Shown here: piece by piece, positions 35,282 to 43,898 of the stretch
Layout: each line of letters opens with the position of its first letter
How positions within the stretch are numbered: the first letter of the stretch is position 1
From: Collinsella sp.
GTDB lineage: Bacteria > Actinomycetota > Coriobacteriia > Coriobacteriales > Coriobacteriaceae
Length of the DNA: 64,000 nt
Assembly: GCA_018381235.1 (NCBI GenBank)
Contig: JAGZSF010000003.1
Span: 66,375 to 130,374, forward strand
Direction: 5' to 3'
Translations under genes and position numbers: made by a program
Notes under the pieces: model-generated
Seen by the model: only the letters and a program-made list of their open reading frames with translations
What the model was told of the DNA's origin: nothing
Databases searched by the model: none

Positions 35282-35518
35282 CTAGTGGCTATGCGGGCAG
35301 TTGGCGCAGCAGCCGCTGGTGGCGCTGGTGCTGGAGCCGCCGCTTCGCTGGTCGGTGTTGTAGAAACCGCTACCCTCAAATTTAATGCCGCTGGCCGAGA
35401 ACGTCTTGGCCGCCGGGGCACCGCAGCTGGGGCACACGACCTCGGGAGTCTCGGACATGGGATGCTCAACCTCAAACACGTTGCCGCAGCTCGAGCACTT
35501 GTAATCGTAGCGCGCCAT
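35282..35518 (-). CDS. FmdB-family zinc-ribbon protein
   Basis: 78 residues. MARYDYKCSSCGNVFEVEHPM and VVCPSCGAPAAKTFS give two CxxC pairs of a small zinc ribbon, as in FmdB/CxxC-CxxC-SSSS regulatory proteins. The tail CCANCPHSH adds a third Cys/His cluster. Function is unknown; a putative nucleic-acid-associated or regulatory role is suggested by family only. It is the last gene of the leftward run. Confidence 0.8.
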   Translation of the reverse strand: MARYDYKCSSCGNVFEVEHPMSETPEVVCPSCGAPAAKTFSASGIKFEGSGFYNTDQRSGGSSTSATSGCCANCPHSH

Positions 35519-35606
35519 AATACTTCCTTTTCAGCACAAAGCGGGCAGATTACTCTGCCCGCAAAAATTCAAACGTCTGTAACTGTACCCTATATCGGGG
35601 GTTTTA

Positions 35607-38600
35607 TCACGCTTCGCCCCAGAATCTATGGGTGTTGCGCAGGAGCTGTGCAGTTTTACCTTCGGCGGCCGCAACGTCCACCTCATCGGCCTGCCAGGTC
35701 CAGTTGCCCGTGGCGACACCCGGCACGTTCATGCGCGCATCGTCGCCTAGCCCCAGGATGTCCTGTAGCGGCATCATCACCAGTGGGGCATCGCTTGCTA
35801 GCGCGTCGCTCATCAGCTTGGCTGCCACCTCAACACCGCTCGGCTCATCGCCGCCGGCATAGGAGCGCGTGCACCAACCGGCGAGCGTCGACGTGTCGTG
35901 CGTCGAGGTGTACAGAATCTTGCCCGGCGTGGGATGCACGCCGCAGCGGACGTCGTAATCGCTAAACTCCAGCACGTCCATGCCGGGAAAGCCGCAGGTC
36001 GAAGCCATGGCGCGAACGCCGGGCGTCAGGTAGCCCAGGTCCTCGGCGATAAAGTTGAGCGGCCCCAGCTCGTCATAGGCAGTCTGGAACAGGTCCTTGC
36101 CCGGGCCCGCCAGCCAGCGGCCGTCGGCGCAGGCCTTACCTGCGGGAATGCTAAAGTAGCTGTGGAATCCCAGGAAGTGGTCCAGGCGCACGCGGTCGTA
36201 GAGCGAGAACGCGCGACGCAGACGGTCCATCCACCAGCGGTAGCCGTTCTCCTTCATGTGATCCCAACGGAAGGTGGGGTTGCCCCACACCTGGCCCTCG
36301 GGCGCAAAATTGTCGGGCGGCGCGCCGGAAATCTCAATCGCCTTGCCGGTATCGGACAGCCAGAAGTTCTCGGGCTCGCTCCACGCATCGGCCGAATCGT
36401 CCGAAACGTACATAGGAATGTCGCCGATGACCTCGATGCCCTTCTTGTGCGCGTAGTTCATGAGCTCGCACCAGGCCAGGTCAAAGCGGTACTGCATGTA
36501 CGCCTGCAGCTCTGCCTCGTCGTGGAAACGCGTGTCGTCAATCAGATGCTCGTTGTAGCGCGCGACATCGGCCGGCCAATCGTGACGCGATTCGCCTTCA
36601 AAGTACTTCTTGACGGCCATGTAGACGCAGTACTTCTCGAGCCAATCGGCGTTGCGATGCTTAAACGCCGTGTAGAGCGGGTCTGCATCCTCGCCGCCAC
36701 GGGCCTTCCAAGTTTCAAAGTCGGCCGCCAGCTCCTCTTGGCTTTCGGGCAGCAGGTCAATATTGCCCGCAAAGGCCGAAGGCCCAGCGTAAGGGGAGCG
36801 GAAGAAGTCCGTCGGGTTGACAGGAAGAACCTGCCAGTAGCGCATGCCCATAGCGGCCAGATGGTCGATAAAGCGACGCGTGGGTGCACCGATCGTGCCG
36901 GGCTTGCCGTCGTCGGTGGGCACCGAGGTGATATGGCACACAACGCCCGCGCCGTGATCGAGCGGCTCCTGCAGGCGCTGCTCGGCATGGTGATAGATGA
37001 TCGACGAGCCCAGCGGATACAGATCGAGCGTGACCGTTCCGTTGTGGATCTCGCACTCGTGACCGCTGATCACGTCGCTTGCGCATTCGCCGAGCGCCGG
37101 AATCGTCACGCGGTGCGAATTGCGCAGGCTGCGGTTGATGATAACCGTCGCGGACTCGCCATCCTTGCCGGTGCGGTTGTATGCCAGCACCTCGTCGTTG
37201 AGCGCGAAGGCCTTGATCTCGCCGTCGATCATAAAGGGCAGCGCGCGGCGTACGGCGGAGGCGTTCTTGATAATAGCCAGCGTGTCGAAGTCGTGCAGTT
37301 GGTCCTTGGTCGGCAGGGTGCGGCGGTTTCCCGGATCGGTTAGGCCCTCCAGGCCGTACTCGTCGCCGTAGTAGATCGAAGGCACGCCGGGGAAGGTCAT
37401 CTGCATGAGCGTGGCGAGCCAAAAGCGGCTCTTGGCCAAGCCCATCGAGTTCTCGTCCAGGCGCCATTTGCTGCGCTCGCACTCGGGCAGCTGCGACTCG
37501 TCGGGGCCGTCACCGAGTACCGAGATGATACGTGGGCGGTCGTGGCTCGAAAGCAGATTGAGCGCGCAGGACAATGCCTCGCTCGGGTAGTTTTCGCGCA
37601 GGGTTTCGATATCCTCGGCTGCCTGGTAGGCGTTCTTGTATCCCATCAGAAAGCCGATGACCATGTCACGGAAGGGATAATCCATAGCAGAGTCCAGCTC
37701 GGAGCCCTGCAGGTAGCGGCGCAGATGGCCGTAGCTAATCTTGTTGGAGGCGTCTTCCCAGACTTCGCCGAGCAACAGTGCATCGGGCTTTTCGGCAACT
37801 ACGGCCTTTTTGATCTCGGCCAGGAAGTCGTCGGAAAGCTCGTCAGCGACGTCCAAGCGCCAACCATGGGCACCGGCACGTAGCCATTTACGGATCACGC
37901 CGTCCTTGCCCAGGAACCTCTCGCGCACCAGCTCGGACTTCTCGTTGATGGCTGGCATGTTGCCCACGCCCCACCAGCAGTCGTACGAGCCGTCCTCGTG
38001 GAAGGTAAACGCATCGCGCCACGGCGAATCCTCGCTCTGCCAGGCACCCACGCCCGGGTAGTTGCCGTAGCGGTTGAAATAGATCGAGTCGTCGCCCGTG
38101 TGGTTGAAGACGCCGTCCAGGATGATGGAGATGCCCAGCTTCTCGGCTGCCTGGCACAGCTCGGTAAAGTCCTGCTCGGTGCCCAGAATCGGGTCAATCT
38201 TGGTGTAGTCGGCCGTGTCGTAGCGGTGGTTGCTTGCGGCTTCGAAAATGGGGTTGAGGTAGATGGCTGTAAAGCCTAGCTCGGCGATGCGGGGCAGGTC
38301 TTCCTGGATGCCCTTGAGCGAGCCGCCGTAGAAGTCCCAGGTCTTGATGGAGCCGTCCTCGGCGCGCTCGTACACGGGCGGCTCGTTCCAGTCCTCGACC
38401 ATCCGGCGCTGAATGCCCTTGCGCGGTTTTTCGAGTTGGGCCATTGTGCGCTCGCGCCAATGCTCGTCACGGGCGTAGCGGTCGGGGAAGATTTGGTAGA
38501 CCATGCCGCGCTCGTACCAAGTGGGGCGGTTCTCGCGGTGCTTATAGACGGTAATCTGGAAGGACGGCACCTCGGCGTAGTCGTAGGTTACGCCCTCGCC

Positions 38601-38903
38601 GCCGGTGCGGCCCTGGGGCGCGCCCAGGCGAACCTCGGGCTGGCCCTCGATATTGCATATAAAGCTGTACCACACAAGACACGGTTCAGTGCATTTGAGC
38701 TCGCCGGTAAAAATGCCATCGCCTTCGTGCTCCATCGGAATCAGGGTCTCGCCGACTTCATCGACCCAGGTACGTAGGGTGAGTGTTGCCTGGTTGGGAT
38801 CGGCATCCTCCAAAATCACCGAGAGTGCAACGGTAGTTCCTGTGGTCACAGCGCCAAACGGAGTGCGAAACTGCGGTAGGCGGCTGTTGTGTATCAATCT
38901 CAT
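35607..38903 (-). CDS. GH13 alpha-glucosidase/amylase fused to GH77 4-alpha-glucanotransferase
   Basis: 1098 residues holding two enzymes. Residues 1-125 are an N-terminal beta domain, as in maltodextrin glucosidases and neopullulanases. The GH13 barrel shows all four regions: DGVFNHTG (about 261), GWRLDVADEL with the nucleophile Asp (about 345), GEVWED with the acid Glu (about 378) and LLSSHDRPR (about 450). A beta domain follows to about 640. Residues 648-1098 are a compact MalQ: FAGNIDLL, VIGDIPMYVSDDSADAW, RLDHFLGFHSYF, FIAEDLGYL and STHDTSTLAGW. It should both cleave and re-join maltodextrins. It is downstream of glgA and has its own operator-like motif. Confidence 0.92.
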   Translation of the reverse strand: MRLIHNSRLPQFRTPFGAVTTGTTVALSVILEDADPNQATLTLRTWVDEVGETLIPMEHEGDGIFTGELKCTEPCLVWYSFICNIEGQPEVRLGAPQGRTGGEGVTYDYAEVPSFQITVYKHRENRPTWYERGMVYQIFPDRYARDEHWRERTMAQLEKPRKGIQRRMVEDWNEPPVYERAEDGSIKTWDFYGGSLKGIQEDLPRIAELGFTAIYLNPIFEAASNHRYDTADYTKIDPILGTEQDFTELCQAAEKLGISIILDGVFNHTGDDSIYFNRYGNYPGVGAWQSEDSPWRDAFTFHEDGSYDCWWGVGNMPAINEKSELVRERFLGKDGVIRKWLRAGAHGWRLDVADELSDDFLAEIKKAVVAEKPDALLLGEVWEDASNKISYGHLRRYLQGSELDSAMDYPFRDMVIGFLMGYKNAYQAAEDIETLRENYPSEALSCALNLLSSHDRPRIISVLGDGPDESQLPECERSKWRLDENSMGLAKSRFWLATLMQMTFPGVPSIYYGDEYGLEGLTDPGNRRTLPTKDQLHDFDTLAIIKNASAVRRALPFMIDGEIKAFALNDEVLAYNRTGKDGESATVIINRSLRNSHRVTIPALGECASDVISGHECEIHNGTVTLDLYPLGSSIIYHHAEQRLQEPLDHGAGVVCHITSVPTDDGKPGTIGAPTRRFIDHLAAMGMRYWQVLPVNPTDFFRSPYAGPSAFAGNIDLLPESQEELAADFETWKARGGEDADPLYTAFKHRNADWLEKYCVYMAVKKYFEGESRHDWPADVARYNEHLIDDTRFHDEAELQAYMQYRFDLAWCELMNYAHKKGIEVIGDIPMYVSDDSADAWSEPENFWLSDTGKAIEISGAPPDNFAPEGQVWGNPTFRWDHMKENGYRWWMDRLRRAFSLYDRVRLDHFLGFHSYFSIPAGKACADGRWLAGPGKDLFQTAYDELGPLNFIAEDLGYLTPGVRAMASTCGFPGMDVLEFSDYDVRCGVHPTPGKILYTSTHDTSTLAGWCTRSYAGGDEPSGVEVAAKLMSDALASDAPLVMMPLQDILGLGDDARMNVPGVATGNWTWQADEVDVAAAEGKTAQLLRNTHRFWGEA

Positions 38904-39030
38904 AGTACGGTCCAGTTCAATAGAATCACGGCCTGCGGGCCATGGGCTTTACGCACAAATTGTAAGTATATCTGTTGTACACAGGGTGTATAAACAACAT
39001 TCGTTTACCATCGGCGAACGGTTGTCCTAG

Positions 39031-39046
39031 AAAATCGTTTTACCAA
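39031..39046 (-). promoter_or_regulatory. Operator-like motif upstream of the GH13-GH77 gene
   Basis: The minus strand reads TTGGTAAAACGATTTT, nearly the same as TTGGTAAAACGTTTT at 48959-48973 upstream of glgB. A second related site, GATGGTAAACGAATG, is at about 39011-38997. The central CG and flanking A/T resemble LacI-family operators. The 218-nt gap also contains TATACT-like -10 candidates near 38968. Confidence 0.45.
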
Positions 39047-39058
39047 CTATCTACAGAG

Positions 39059-39085
39059 AAGGGGCGCCCGGTTGGAGCGCCCCTT
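39059..39085 (-). terminator. Probable terminator of glgA
   Basis: AAGGGGCGC (39059-39067) pairs with GCGCCCCTT (39077-39085). It lies 37 nt past the glgA stop; the T-tail is short. Confidence 0.55.
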
Positions 39086-39121
39086 GTTTAGGGTTTGATG
39101 AGGTTTTAGATCGTCTGCGGG

Positions 39122-41419
39122 CTAGCGGCGCTTGCGGGTGGCCGTTGCCTTGCGGACGGAGGTCTTCTTGGTCGGGGCCTTTTCCTCGGCCGGAGCGGCA
39201 GGGGAGACCGAGGCCTCCTTGGCGGGCTCGGTCTTTGCCGTAGCCTTCGGAGCGGTCTTGACCTCAGCGGCCTTCGGTGCCGGCTTGATCTTTACCTCGG
39301 CCTTGGGCTCCTCTTTGGCAGCAGCGGGCTTAGTCTCTGCCTTGGGAGTTGCGGCCTTTGCCGTGGTCTTCTTGGCTGCCGTTGTGCGCTTTCGCGTGGT
39401 GGTCTTAGCGGCGGGCTTGGTCTCGACGGTTGCCTCCGCCTTGGACTCGGCAGGCGTCTCCTCGACCTTGGCGGCCGCCTTGGGGGCAGCCTTCTTTGCA
39501 GTGGCCTTGGTTGCCGTCGCCTTCGTAGCTGTAGCCTTCTTGGCGGTTGTGCTCTTGGTCGCGGTCGTCTTCTTGGCTGTAGTCTTGGCCGGAGCCTTAG
39601 CGGTCGGCTTGGCCTCAGCGACCTCGGCCTTTACCTCGGGAGCGGCCTCGGCCTCGGCGGCTTTCTTGGCAGCAGCGGTCGTGCGCTTGCGCGTCGTCGT
39701 TGCCTTGGCAGCAGTCGTCTTTGCTGCGGTGGTTTTGGTGGTAGCGGCCTTGGTCGTCGTAGCCTTCTTGGCCGTCGTCTTTCGCGTCGTGGTCTTCTTG
39801 GCGGCAGGCTTCGCAGCCGGCTTCTCCTCAGCCTTGGGCTCCTCAGCAGCAGCGAGCGCCTCAGCAGCAGCGGGCGCCTCAACAACCGGCTCGGCCTTGG
39901 GCTCAGGCTCGGCCACAACCACAGGCTCGTCGACAACCGCCGCCGGCCTCTCGATCTCCGGGTGCATAAAGAAGTACAGGTCCAGATACTTGTCGGCCGA
40001 GCGCGTCCAGCTAAAGTCCTGGCTCATGGCCTGCGTGACCAGCTGGTTCCAGGCGTCGCGGTTGTCCCAGAACAGGCGTGCCGCGCGGAACACGGCGTCG
40101 CCCATCTCGTCGCCGTTAAAGTTACTAAACGAGAAGCCCGTGCCCTCGCCGGTAAACACGTTGTACGGCTGCACGGTGTCCTTCAGGCCACCGGTCTCGC
40201 GCACGATGGGCAGGGTGCCGTAGCGCATGGCGATGATCTGAGACAGGCCGCAGGGCTCAAACTTCGAAGGCATCAGGAACATATCGGCGGCGGCATACAT
40301 TCGCTGCGACAGCGCAGGATCGAACTCGATACGCGCGGCCATGGTGCCTGGGTACTTGTCCTGGAAGTAGCGCAGGCCGTCCTCGTAGTCGCGGTCGCCG
40401 GTGCCCAGCACCGCCACCTGCACGCCGCCGGACAGGATGCGGTCGAGCGCGTACATGACCAGGTCCATGCCCTTCTGGCGCGTCAGGCGCGTGACCATCA
40501 CCATGAGCGGACGGTCGTCGCGAACCTCGAGCCCCAGCTCTTCCTGCAGCTTGGCCTTGCACACGGCCTTGCCGGAACGGTCATCAACCGTGTAGTTTGC
40601 GGCAATGCGCTTGTCGGTCGCCGGGTCAAAGCCCGCCACGTCGATGCCGTTCAAAATGCCCTGCAGCGCATAGGAGCGCTCGCGCAGCACGCCGTCCAGG
40701 CCCTCGCCGAACTCGGGCGTCTGGATCTCGTTGGCATAGGTGGGGCTCACCGTGGTGATGGCATCGGCATAGCGCAGCGCGCCCAGCATGTAGTTGATGC
40801 TGCAGGCGTCGCAACGTAGCTGCGAGGCGGCCGCCGGAATATGTGCCACACCCAGTATGTCCTCCATCACGGTGTCGCTAAACTGGCCCTGGAACGCTAC
40901 GTTGTGGATCGAGAACACGGTCTTGACGCGGTCGTACAGCGGCAGGCCCTGGTAGAACTCGCGCAAGAACACGGGCGCCAGTGCCGTCTGCCAGTCATTG
41001 CAGTGCAGGATGTCGCACTCAAAACCGGCCGGCAGGTGCTGCAGGCTCTCGGTGATGGCCTTGGAGAAGAACGCAAAACGCTCGCCGTCGTCAAAGAAGC
41101 CGTACGGATAGTCGCGCGCAAAGTAGCGCTCGTTGTCGATGAACATATAGGTGACGCCGTCGCGCTCGAGCTTCTCGAGCCCGCAGTACTCGTTGCGCCA
41201 GCCCAGGCTCACGTAAAAGTCGGAGAAGTGCTCCATCTGCGCCTTGTACTCGTCCTTGATGGTGGCGTACTTGGGCACCATCACGATGACTTCGGCGCCG
41301 GCGCGCACAAGCGCCGCAGGCAGCGAGCCCGCCACGTCGCCCAGGCCACCGGTCTTAACAAACGGTGCGCACTCGGCCGAGGCAAACACGATCTGCATCT
41401 TTTTGCTGGAATCTGCCAT
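39122..41419 (-). CDS. glgA: Glycogen synthase GlgA with long Lys/Ala/Thr-rich C-terminal tail
   Basis: 765 residues; typical GlgA is about 480. The ATG at 41419 is chosen because GGGAGA lies 4 nt upstream. The GT5 catalytic part has KTGGLGDVAGSLPAAL at the ADP-glucose site, DILHCNDWQTALAP, the acceptor-side VTRLTRQKGMDLV and SKFEPCGLSQIIAMRYG (about 385). After HPEIERP (about 490) there is an acidic, Ala/Pro/Glu-rich linker. About 230 residues of Lys/Ala/Thr runs follow (AKKTTTRKTTAKKATTT, KKTTATKSTTAKKATATK), ending RKATATRKRR. The tail looks like histone H1 or AlgP-type basic repeats. Such a tail could bind nucleic acid, polyphosphate or phosphoglycogen; this is inference. Confidence 0.93.
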   Translation of the reverse strand: MADSSKKMQIVFASAECAPFVKTGGLGDVAGSLPAALVRAGAEVIVMVPKYATIKDEYKAQMEHFSDFYVSLGWRNEYCGLEKLERDGVTYMFIDNERYFARDYPYGFFDDGERFAFFSKAITESLQHLPAGFECDILHCNDWQTALAPVFLREFYQGLPLYDRVKTVFSIHNVAFQGQFSDTVMEDILGVAHIPAAASQLRCDACSINYMLGALRYADAITTVSPTYANEIQTPEFGEGLDGVLRERSYALQGILNGIDVAGFDPATDKRIAANYTVDDRSGKAVCKAKLQEELGLEVRDDRPLMVMVTRLTRQKGMDLVMYALDRILSGGVQVAVLGTGDRDYEDGLRYFQDKYPGTMAARIEFDPALSQRMYAAADMFLMPSKFEPCGLSQIIAMRYGTLPIVRETGGLKDTVQPYNVFTGEGTGFSFSNFNGDEMGDAVFRAARLFWDNRDAWNQLVTQAMSQDFSWTRSADKYLDLYFFMHPEIERPAAVVDEPVVVAEPEPKAEPVVEAPAAAEALAAAEEPKAEEKPAAKPAAKKTTTRKTTAKKATTTKAATTKTTAAKTTAAKATTTRKRTTAAAKKAAEAEAAPEVKAEVAEAKPTAKAPAKTTAKKTTATKSTTAKKATATKATATKATAKKAAPKAAAKVEETPAESKAEATVETKPAAKTTTRKRTTAAKKTTAKAATPKAETKPAAAKEEPKAEVKIKPAPKAAEVKTAPKATAKTEPAKEASVSPAAPAEEKAPTKKTSVRKATATRKRR
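39126..39945. repeat. Degenerate tandem repeat encoding the GlgA basic tail
   Basis: The stretch is built from variations of short units such as GCCTTCTTGGC and GTCTTCTTGGC with few interruptions, encoding KK-A/T steps on the minus strand. Such DNA is prone to copy-number change, so tail length may vary among strains. Confidence 0.6.
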
Positions 41420-41442
41420 ATTGTCTCCCATGTTGCAATTCG

Positions 41443-41478
41443 AGAATAGCCGCCTGGCGCTAACCGGGCGGCTATTCT
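41443..41478 (-). terminator. 12-bp hairpin between glgD and glgA
   Basis: AGAATAGCCGCC (41443-41454) pairs exactly with 41467-41478. It sits 32 nt past the glgD stop and has no strong T-run on the minus strand, so it may stabilise or segment the message rather than end it. Confidence 0.55.
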
Positions 41479-41509
41479 GCATGTTACGAGCGATGTTGCG
41501 GTGCCTACG

Positions 41510-42637
41510 TTAATGCACGATGGTGGTATCGGGAGTTAACGGGGCCTTTCCCAGCACCAGGATGTTCTCGGGCGTGCCGCGAAGCTCGGTGTTGGTGGGG
41601 ACCACGTTGTTCTTGTCCAGGATGGCATTCTCAACGCGGGCGCCGCTCTTGATAATGCAGCTCTGGTTGATGATCGAGTTGGTCACCGAAGCGCCTTCCT
41701 CAACCACAACGCCGCGCGACAGGATCGAGTTGCGCACGGTGCCCTTGATGATGCAGCCGGCCGAGATGATCGAGTTGCACGCGTGGCTGCCGGTCGCATA
41801 GCGTGAAGGCGGCACGTCGTGAGCCTTGGTCAGGATCGGGCGCTCGGGGTCGAAGAGCTGGTCGGCCACGGTCTGGTCGAGCAGGTCCATGCTGCGGCGA
41901 TAGAGCGACTTCTCGCTAAACACGCCCACGACCTCGCCCTTGTACTCGTAGCTGCACACGTCGATGTTGCCAAAGTCGCCCTGGAGTGCCTCGAGCAGGT
42001 CCAGATAGTCGGCGGCCTGGTAGTGGTCGATAATCTCGAGTAGCGTCTCGCGGTTGACGATGCAGCAGTCCATAGAGGCGTTGTCGCCGTATACGACGCC
42101 GGCGCTCACGCCCGTCAGGCGGCCGTTCTCGTTAATCTCGAGCTTGGTCTCGTCATCAACATTGCGCGTGGCCTTGCAGTACACCACGGTCATCTGGGCG
42201 CCGGAGTTCTCGTGCGCGTCAATGATGGTGTTGAGGTCCATGTTAAAGATGATGTTGGTGCCCATCATCACGACATAGGGCTTGTCCGAGCGCTGGAACA
42301 GCGTCTTGTTGGAGATGATGTCGCGCAGCAGGAAGCGCATGCCGCCCTTGGTGGTGCCGTACGCGTTGCCGGGCACCATGAACAGGCCGCCCTTCTTGCG
42401 GTCCAGGCCCCAGTCCTTGCCCGAGCCCACGTGATCGATCAGCGAGCGGTAGTTGCCCGGCATGACGACGCCGACGGTCTTAATGCCGGCATTCATCATG
42501 TTGGACAGCGGGAAGTCGATCAGGCGGTAGCGGCCCAAAAACGGAACGGACGCGATGGGGCGGTCCTTGAGCAGTACGCTGCCGTAGGTCGAAGAGTAGT
42601 TAGCGGTGATATAACCGATGGCCTTGCGATTGATCAT
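41510..42637 (-). CDS. glgD: GlgD, second subunit of glucose-1-phosphate adenylyltransferase
   Basis: 375 residues from ATG 42637, starting MINRKAIGYITANYSSTYGS. It aligns with GlgC in fold (nucleotidyltransferase then left-handed beta-helix) but lacks the LLAGGQGSRL catalytic loop, as known for GlgD. The C-terminal hexapeptide region is seen in CIIKGTVRNSILSRGVVVEE. It should pair with GlgC and raise its activity. It begins 4 nt after the glgC stop. Confidence 0.9.
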   Translation of the reverse strand: MINRKAIGYITANYSSTYGSVLLKDRPIASVPFLGRYRLIDFPLSNMMNAGIKTVGVVMPGNYRSLIDHVGSGKDWGLDRKKGGLFMVPGNAYGTTKGGMRFLLRDIISNKTLFQRSDKPYVVMMGTNIIFNMDLNTIIDAHENSGAQMTVVYCKATRNVDDETKLEINENGRLTGVSAGVVYGDNASMDCCIVNRETLLEIIDHYQAADYLDLLEALQGDFGNIDVCSYEYKGEVVGVFSEKSLYRRSMDLLDQTVADQLFDPERPILTKAHDVPPSRYATGSHACNSIISAGCIIKGTVRNSILSRGVVVEEGASVTNSIINQSCIIKSGARVENAILDKNNVVPTNTELRGTPENILVLGKAPLTPDTTIVH

Positions 42638-42641
42638 CGGA

Positions 42642-43790
42642 TCATTCCCCCTTCCCGATAACGACGTCATTTCCAACGACGGCCGTATCCTTGGTGGTAT
42701 CGACAGAGCCGAGCTTCACGCCCTCTTCGACCGTGGAGTTCTCGCCCAAAATAGCGCGGCAGATGTGCGCGCCGCTCTTAACGTGCACACCCGGCAGCAG
42801 CACGGAGTCCTCGACCACGGCGCGCTCCTCGATGATGACATCGGTCGAAAGGATCGAGTGGCGAGCGGTGCCGTAGATCTTGCAGCCGTTGGAGACCAGG
42901 CAGTCGTCCAGGCGGCCGTCCGGGCCAATGTAGTGCGGCGGACGCGTGGTGATGTTGGACATGATGGGGAAGTTCTTGTCAAACAGATCGAACTCGGGGT
43001 TGTTGCCCAGCAGGTCCATCGAAGTCTCGTGGAAGCTGGCGATGGTGCCGACGTCCTTCCAAAAGCCGTGGAACTCGTAGCTGTACAGGCGCTTGCCCTC
43101 GCCGAGCAACTTGGGGATGATGTCCTTGCCAAAGTCGTGGCTCGAGCGCTGGTCCAGGGCGTCCGCCTCGAGCGCCTCGATCAGCACGTCGGCCGAGAAG
43201 ATGTAGATGCCCATGGATGCGAGGTTCGAATCGGGCTTATCGGGCTTCTCGGTAAACTTGGTGATGCGGCCGTCCTCGGGGTCGGTGGTCAGGATGCCAA
43301 AGCGGCTGGCCTCCTCCCACGGCACGGGCATAACGCTCACCGTGAGATCGGCGTTGTTCTCAATGTGCGTCTTGAGCATCTTGCGGTAATCCATGCGATA
43401 CAGGTGATCGCCCGAAAGAATCAGGACGTACTTGGGGTCGTTGGCCTTAATGTAGTCGAGGTTCTGCGTAATGGCGTCGGCCGTGCCCGCATACCAGGCA
43501 CCGCCGGTCTGCGTCTCGTATGGCGGCAGGATCGACACGCCGCCGTCGCGGCTGTCCAGATCCCATGCCTCGCCGGAGCCCACATAGGCATGCAGCAGGT
43601 AGGGACGGTACTGCGTCAGAACGCCCACCGTGTCGATGCCCGAGTTGGAGCAGTTGGACAGCGAAAAGTCGATAATGCGGAACTTGCCACCAAAGCTAAC
43701 CGCCGGCTTAGCGATCTTTTGGGTGAGTGCCCCCAATCGGCTGCCCTGTCCTCCTGCGAGGAGCATCGCGATGCATTCTTTCTTACTCAT
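42642..43790 (-). CDS. glgC: Glucose-1-phosphate adenylyltransferase GlgC
   Basis: 382 residues. It makes ADP-glucose. ECIAMLLAGGQGSRLGALT is the nucleotide loop. KPAVSFGGKFRIIDFSLSNC, GTADAITQNLDYI, LILSGDHLYRMDY and the sugar-binding FTEKPDKPDSNLASMGIYIF follow. The C-terminal beta-helix is present. It is coupled to glgD downstream. Confidence 0.95.
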   Translation of the reverse strand: MSKKECIAMLLAGGQGSRLGALTQKIAKPAVSFGGKFRIIDFSLSNCSNSGIDTVGVLTQYRPYLLHAYVGSGEAWDLDSRDGGVSILPPYETQTGGAWYAGTADAITQNLDYIKANDPKYVLILSGDHLYRMDYRKMLKTHIENNADLTVSVMPVPWEEASRFGILTTDPEDGRITKFTEKPDKPDSNLASMGIYIFSADVLIEALEADALDQRSSHDFGKDIIPKLLGEGKRLYSYEFHGFWKDVGTIASFHETSMDLLGNNPEFDLFDKNFPIMSNITTRPPHYIGPDGRLDDCLVSNGCKIYGTARHSILSTDVIIEERAVVEDSVLLPGVHVKSGAHICRAILGENSTVEEGVKLGSVDTTKDTAVVGNDVVIGKGE

Positions 43791-43830
43791 CGATTTCTCC
43801 TTCTGTCATCGATGTTCTTAAACCCATTAG

Positions 43831-43861
43831 CGACGGGCGCGGCGCTCAGTCGCGCCCGTCG
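43831..43861 (-). terminator. 11-bp GC hairpin between glgP and glgC
   Basis: CGACGGGCGCG (43831-43841) pairs with CGCGCCCGTCG (43851-43861). There is no T-run, so a processing or partial terminator role is as likely as full termination. Confidence 0.5.
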
Positions 43862-43898
43862 AGTAATGCTGTGCTGGCATAAGGGAGCTCGCGCGCCT

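Noticed and set aside
39122..40200. Long frames opposite the GlgA tail and opposite other glycogen genes
   Set aside because: They come from GC-rich, repeat-built DNA that lacks stops on the other strand; no domains or ribosome sites support them.
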